This document shows, one piece after another, positions 62,441 through 63,721 of a stretch of 63,721 nt of DNA (the stretch's first letter is position 1; each line of letters begins with the position of its first letter). The notes under the pieces are model-generated. The model saw nothing but the letters and a program-made list of their open reading frames with translations, ran no database searches and was not told where the DNA came from. Source of the DNA: Halicephalobus mephisto. Lineage: Eukaryota; Nematoda; Chromadorea; Rhabditida; Panagrolaimidae. Where the stretch lies: contig SWDT01000190.1 of the NCBI GenBank assembly GCA_009193035.1, positions 1-63,721 of the forward strand. The letters are read 5' to 3'. The translations under genes and the position numbers were made by a program.

Positions 62441-63721
62441 ATTTAAAAATGTTCATATTTTTATAATTATTGATTTTCAACTTTTTGGTCCCAATTGGAA
62501 AGTTCTGCAAATTCGTATTAGGATAATTGTCCAAAGTTTCGTGACAAATATTTTTGTTTTTTTACAAAAGTATGACTCAGAATCGTTCAGACGGCTTTAG
62601 AATTTTCCTGAAATACGTGAAAATTAAGTTTCATTTTTTTCTGAATTAATAGTTTTATCAATTTACGTCATAATTTTTTTAATTTTGTTACAAAAATTTT
62701 CATTTTAAAATTATAGTTTAAATTTTTTCAAAAATTAATTTTTTTATTTTTATTCAAAATTTTTGAAAATTCGTTTTGAAATAATTTTTCTAAAATTAAA
62801 AAGAATTTAAACATTAATTTTCATAATTTTTGGTCTTCTTTGGAAAATTGTGTTTATTTTTTGGTTTTGTTTTTAAAATTTTTATTTTTTAAATATTGTG
62901 ATTTTTGGACTTTTTAGAATCATGAATATTAAAATTTTAAACTTTTTTTGGTCCCGACTGGAAAGTGTTCAAAATTCCTCCCAAGACAATTTTTGATAAT
63001 TTTTAAAATATTTATAATTTTTAATAATTATGATTTTGAACTTTTTGGTCTTGACTGGAAATTTTTTCGGAATTCTCATTGAATTAATTTTCAGAATTCA
63101 ATGATGAAAATTTTCGTTTTTTATTTTTTTGATTTTTGAACCTTTATATAAAACAACAAGGATATTAAATTTCTATTTTTTTATCTCACAAGAATTTTTT
63201 AAAATTTTCCTGTAGAGAACTAATTTTTAGAATTTCATAATAAAAAAATTTTATTTTTTATAATATAATTTATAAAAGTTTTAATTTAAAACTTTTTTAA
63301 AATTTTTTAAATTTTTTATTAAATTTTTAAAATTTTTAAAACTTTTTTTAATTTTTAATTTTTAATTTAAATTTTGAATTTTTTGAAATCTCTTAAGTTT
63401 TTTAAATTTAACTTTTAAATTTGTTAATTTTTGAACTGATCGCCTTAGGCATTGTCTATACTTGACCGATTTCAGAAAAATCCAATTTTTGCGTTTCTAA
63501 TCGGCATTGGTTTTCATTCAATTTTTTTAAATTTTTAATGTTTTTTGCGCTTCTGGAATAATACAAATTCACAATTACCCGAAAAAGGCGTGTAACAGCC
63601 TCCAGAAATAACGTGAAATTTCCTTGTGAAGAATAATGAGATTAGTATCGAGTGCTTTTTCTGGTTTTCGAAACACTCAAAATTTTAACTATATTATTAA
63701 AAAAAATGGTTATAATTGATT
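62441..63721. other. AT-rich flank
   Basis: Degenerate copies of TTTTTGGTCYYGACTGGAAA to about 63090, then A/T low complexity. 63440-63660 is unique without a supported gene. Confidence 0.5.

Overview
The window looks like AT-rich eukaryotic nuclear DNA, most probably from a nematode. This is an inference. It rests on TTTTCAG-type splice acceptors, several very short introns (49-68 nt), acceptor-like TTTCAG sites a few bases before start codons (as at trans-splice sites), and abundant TACTGTAG and GTCTCGACACGA words like those in rhabditid introns. It contains one large gene, several small genes nested in its introns on the other strand, one tRNA gene, one decayed pogo-like transposon and a very large repeat load.

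Bases 1-49022 are dominated by the 3' two thirds of an ALS2 (alsin) orthologue on the + strand. Eight exons join with consistent phase and give about 920 residues: probable end of a DH domain, a PH-like region, eight MORN repeats and a C-terminal VPS9 (Rab5 GEF) domain. The 5' end lies outside the window. Two introns are huge: intron 2 is 14.3 kb and intron 7 is 28.6 kb. Intron 2 holds a three-exon minus-strand gene for a small secreted eight-cysteine protein (3474-5128) and a possible 45-residue micro-gene (11367-11935). Intron 7 holds a two-exon minus-strand gene for a Q/N-rich, probably nuclear protein (21841-24599). The rest of the introns is tandem arrays, foldback elements, palindromes and low-complexity A/T DNA.

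Bases 49023-63721 hold the ALS2 polyadenylation signal, an intact tRNA-Val(CAC) gene, a two-copy element resembling the 3' half of 5S rRNA, several weakly supported exon candidates (mostly minus strand), degenerate repeats and a 1.48-kb TIR element (60955-62438). The transposase of that element is broken by a nonsense codon and an internal deletion.

Nothing forms an operon or a defence system. The most interesting signals are structural. A ~600-bp composite palindromic repeat almost fills introns of two different genes and abuts an acceptor-like site in a third place, so it behaves like an introner-type element. There are three foldback elements with related termini, arrays of CGCTTA/TAAGCG hairpins with a shared head, two ~1-kb inverted repeats, tRNA-like modules in ALS2 intron 1, and a proximal alternative exon that could truncate the VPS9 domain.
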